From Viridothelium virens (lineage: Eukaryota > Ascomycota > Dothideomycetes > Trypetheliales > Trypetheliaceae): 46,135 bases of DNA. The DNA is taken from positions 1-46,135 of the forward strand of contig ML991888.1 of the NCBI GenBank assembly GCA_010094025.1, read 5' to 3'. A program made the translations under genes and the position numbers. The first letter of the stretch is position 1. Every line of letters starts with the position of its first letter. Positions 43,516 through 46,135 of this stretch are shown one piece after another. Below the pieces are notes generated by a model. It worked only from the letters and a program-made list of their open reading frames with translations. It was not told the DNA's origin and searched no databases.

Positions 43516-45106
43516 CTACTTTGCTGGTCCCGTGTTGTCCATTTCCGAGATAAGCACACGAAGTTGATGACGAAGTGCCTTGAGAAGGGCATTTTCGCGC
43601 AGATCATCGGGGACTTCCACATCGGGGACTTGGGAGACCACAAGCGCTTTTCTCTCCTCAGCTTTACTGCTCACTTCGGCCCCTTTCTTGGTGTCTTCTT
43701 TAGAGTCATCTGCTTGGTTCCCGTTGGCTTCATGTCTGAGATTTGAAGCTTGGTGCCAGCCGTCGCTGTCACCGTTGGCGACGATTTTATCGTCCGGAAC
43801 GCGTCCTCCTCGAGCCAAGATAAGAAGAGACGAGATAAACAAATCTTTCAGGTAAGCAAAACTGAAGCCCTTTGTCAGTTGTGCGAAGATTTGTGAAAGA
43901 CCGGGAGGAAAGTCGACTTTGGGATTCTTGGCCACCTGGTTCCTCCAATACTCGCAGTACGCAAGCCGCTCAGGCTCTTCGGGTAGCCTGAAATGATATT
44001 TGCGGTCAAAGCGACTTGGTCGGTTCGCAATTGCCGGGTCTAATTTGGCAAGGTGATTGGTGGACCCTACCATCAGAATGCCATCGTTGGAATCTAATCC
44101 GTCTACCTCGTTCAAAAAGTAGCTGCGGATCTCATCCTTGACAAGGCTGTCCAAGTCTTCGAAGATCAACAAACAAGGTGCTGTCCGACGAGCGTGGCTG
44201 AAGATCTCGCGAATCGAGTCATCAGGACCAAGGCAAGCCCCCTTGGCTTCAAATGCCTTAACGTAGAGAGACGGGATCGGTTTCGGACGGCGGTCAAGGT
44301 AGCTGATCATGGCACGAATCGACATGGTCTTGCCGTTTCCAGGAAGTCCGTGAAGGATGATACCACGCTTCCAGGGGACAGCAAATTCATTATACAAGGC
44401 TTGACTGTCAAAGAAGCCTTGGATATCATCGATCAGATTGTCTTTTGTAGCCGGATCAAGAATGACGTTGTCCCACGACGATCCGCGAACAGCCTTACAA
44501 AGCTCCGAGTTCTTAGTCCACATTCCGGCATCGAACACCCAAATTTCATCATGCAATTGCCTCGTCCACTCGCCAGTAGCGAGAAGTAAATCTTCCACGA
44601 CAGGACAAAGACCATTTTCAACCTTTTCCTCCGGATCAGCAATCACGTAACAAACGTCTTTTCCACCTCCAAACGTTTGAGTAATGACTACGAAGTAGAG
44701 CTCAAAATTTTGTTTTCTCCCACACATAGTGATAGCGCCCAAACTTGACCGTATCACGAAGAACACCGATTCGATTACCATGCTCCAGTCTCTTAGTCTT
44801 ATCAATGCTTTCCGTGCTTGCATTACCATTTGCACCTTTTGAATCTCTCGTTGTCTCAGAATAACTTCGTATAATGTGACTGATGTTGTCCCTTTCGAGC
44901 TCCGCGGTAGCATTCCCAGCCTCTGCGAAGGCTAGGAAATCGTTTTTGTTAGGATTGGTGGAGGTAATGTGGGACGAGTGGTACTGTTCGCGCAGGATTT
45001 GTAGAACATGAGTCTCTGTCTCAACTTGGCGACCTCCACAATGGGTATCGTATTGTTTCCAAGCGCCCTGGGCAGCAACTTGAGGATCGTACCAAACAGT
45101 TGCCAT
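43516..45106 (-). pseudogene. AAA+ ATPase gene with one frameshift
   Basis: The N-terminal part starts MATVWYDPQVAAQGAWKQYD (ATG at 45106) and runs in frame to YHYVWEKTKF-stop near 44707. The rest continues one frame over (ELYFVVITQTFGGGKDVCYV) to 43516. The span is 1591 nt, one more than a multiple of three, and no intron signal fits; an AAAATTTT run marks the joint. The ATPase core is intact: Walker A GLPGNGKT, Walker B CLLIFEDLD, sensor STNHLAKLDPAI with arginine fingers RPSRFDRK. A charged Lys/Glu tail follows. Without the shift it would be about 529 aa, normal for a fungal family of AAA ATPases remotely like BCS1 and proteasomal types. A single-base assembly error is as likely as real decay. 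Confidence 0.8.
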
Positions 45107-45798
45107 CTTTGATGAACAATATGCGACGAGGTGAGGAGATTGAGAAGAAGGTGAGAAGTATGAAATTCGAGGCGAACCTTGTCGGGACAAGTGGACTTTT
45201 CATTCACCTTAAATACCTGAGGTAAAGCTGGTCGACATCTTCAGCCTGACTTGAAGCATGTAGGCAGCAGTGCCTGCTCCGCATCCCTGCCAGGCAACTG
45301 GTAGCCGCACTAGACATAAAGGTTTTCACAACCTCCTATTGGAACTCAGGGCAGGGTGTGACGCCTCTACAACGCATAAGCTTGCATTTCAGGGTCCCGC
45401 GCTTTTGCGACGTGGCCGCGTAGATCCATCTCTGGGTTGCAACTGTTTGACAGCGTGGTGGGTGAAGGGCTGTGCCTGGAGTATATCAGCTGATGTTGCC
45501 TTGTTCCCTACCTCCTAGGCAAGGTAGGTACCTTACCGTAAGTAGTCCCGCCTCTGTCATACTCTGGCCTGCGTAGCTGTGGCGGTGTATTGACTGAATA
45601 TGTAAAGTAGGTTTAGCCCATATAGAGTACGTATTGATCATTGCGCATCACGTCGATGAACGATTACAAGACAAGCAGGAAACTGACTCAACATCAGACA
45701 TAGCACAAAGGGCTAGCTATCGCATAGGTGTGCTTGGGTGACCACCGTGCGTGCGTGATAGATCACGTGGCCCGTGCACGGACGAGCTAACAGGTAGC
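45107..45798. other. Intergenic sequence right of the AAA+ gene
   Basis: It holds the AAA+ promoter and a 82-codon chance frame. Small palindromes such as AAGGTAGGTACCTT occur near 45520. Confidence 0.4.
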
Positions 45799-46135
45799 CA
45801 GACTGGGCAACGGTACGATTATCGCCGATAGTATCGGCGGTATTTTTATCGTACGATACGGTACGATAACGATACTATCGTACGATACGCTAGCCCCCAC
45901 ACAAATAGCTAAATTTTAGAAATTCTTTGTGAAATAAGACTCTTTGCATAAAATAAGCTATAGCTATGGCATTTATTTAGACTGAAGAATTTTTTTTTAC
46001 TGCTGATATTAAGAGTACTAAGTCTGAAGCTTGATATAGATTAGATATCCATATTTATTATTGTATAAAAAAGCTAAATAAATTAAAGAGACTTAAAAAA
46101 GTATTACTTTATTATTATAAATATTATAATAAAAA
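45799..46135. mobile_element. Probable hAT-like transposon end running off the window
   Basis: From CAGACTGGGCAACGGTACG (45799) a block of about 95 bases is filled with palindromes: GCCGATA-G-TATCGGC and several ATCGTACGAT units, as in subterminal repeats of fungal hAT elements. After 45895 the sequence turns abruptly AT-rich. The other end and any transposase lie outside the window. Confidence 0.45.

Noticed and set aside
1-46135. tRNA, rRNA, CRISPR array, bacterial-type operon signals, telomere repeats
   Set aside because: No cloverleaf with B-box, no regularly spaced repeats, no telomeric (TTAGGG)n run were found by eye; the spliced genes are eukaryotic.

Overview
The window looks like nuclear DNA of a filamentous ascomycete (Pezizomycotina). 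The evidence is short GT-AG introns (about 40-190 nt, often with CTAAC/CTGAC-like branch points), long intergenic spaces, and fungus-restricted families: a Zn2Cys6 regulator, a heme-thiolate peroxygenase, a STAND-type fungal N-terminal domain and a Git3/cAMP-receptor-like GPCR. I cannot fix the class or species from sequence alone. Exon coordinates below were derived by hand from splice signals and reading-phase agreement.

Layout. (1) 0.36-6.5 kb, all on the minus strand: a protein with a fungal STAND-like N-terminus and a possible degenerate phosphatase-like C-terminal half; a large intracellular-looking trypsin-fold protein with an intact His-Asp-Ser triad; and a C2H2 zinc-finger protein. 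This trio resembles fungal NLR/incompatibility accessory genes and is the most unusual intact block. A hAT-like MITE sits at 2.23-2.49 kb and a damaged inverted relative at 7.80-8.02 kb. (2) 9.5-17.4 kb: a DHA1-type MFS transporter (+), a seven-exon Ctf1-type Zn2Cys6 activator (-), a short-chain dehydrogenase (-) and phosphoserine phosphatase (+). Transporter, regulator and oxidoreductase could be a small efflux/metabolism module; the phosphatase is housekeeping serine synthesis. (3) 17.9-26.3 kb: a secreted unspecific-peroxygenase-like enzyme (-), a PA/transmembrane/RING-H2 ubiquitin ligase (-) and an orthodox aquaporin (+). (4) 26.3-30.6 kb: a long stretch without a convincing gene. (5) 30.6-32.0 kb: a seven-helix GPCR (+).

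(6) 32.8-43 kb is a graveyard: a PHD-finger gene interrupted by three consecutive stops, a long imperfect inverted repeat, coiled-coil ORF fragments in shifted frames, a segment duplicated about 1.15 kb apart, a GC-rich Pro/Ala block and an LTR-like piece. (7) 43.5-45.1 kb: an AAA+ ATPase (-) intact except for a 1-nt frameshift at an A4/T4 run. (8) From about 45.8 kb the sequence becomes palindrome-rich and then very AT-rich, probably the end of a hAT-like transposon that runs off the window.

No tRNA, rRNA, CRISPR or telomeric repeat was seen. Functions are assigned by recognising motifs by eye; no database search was possible.
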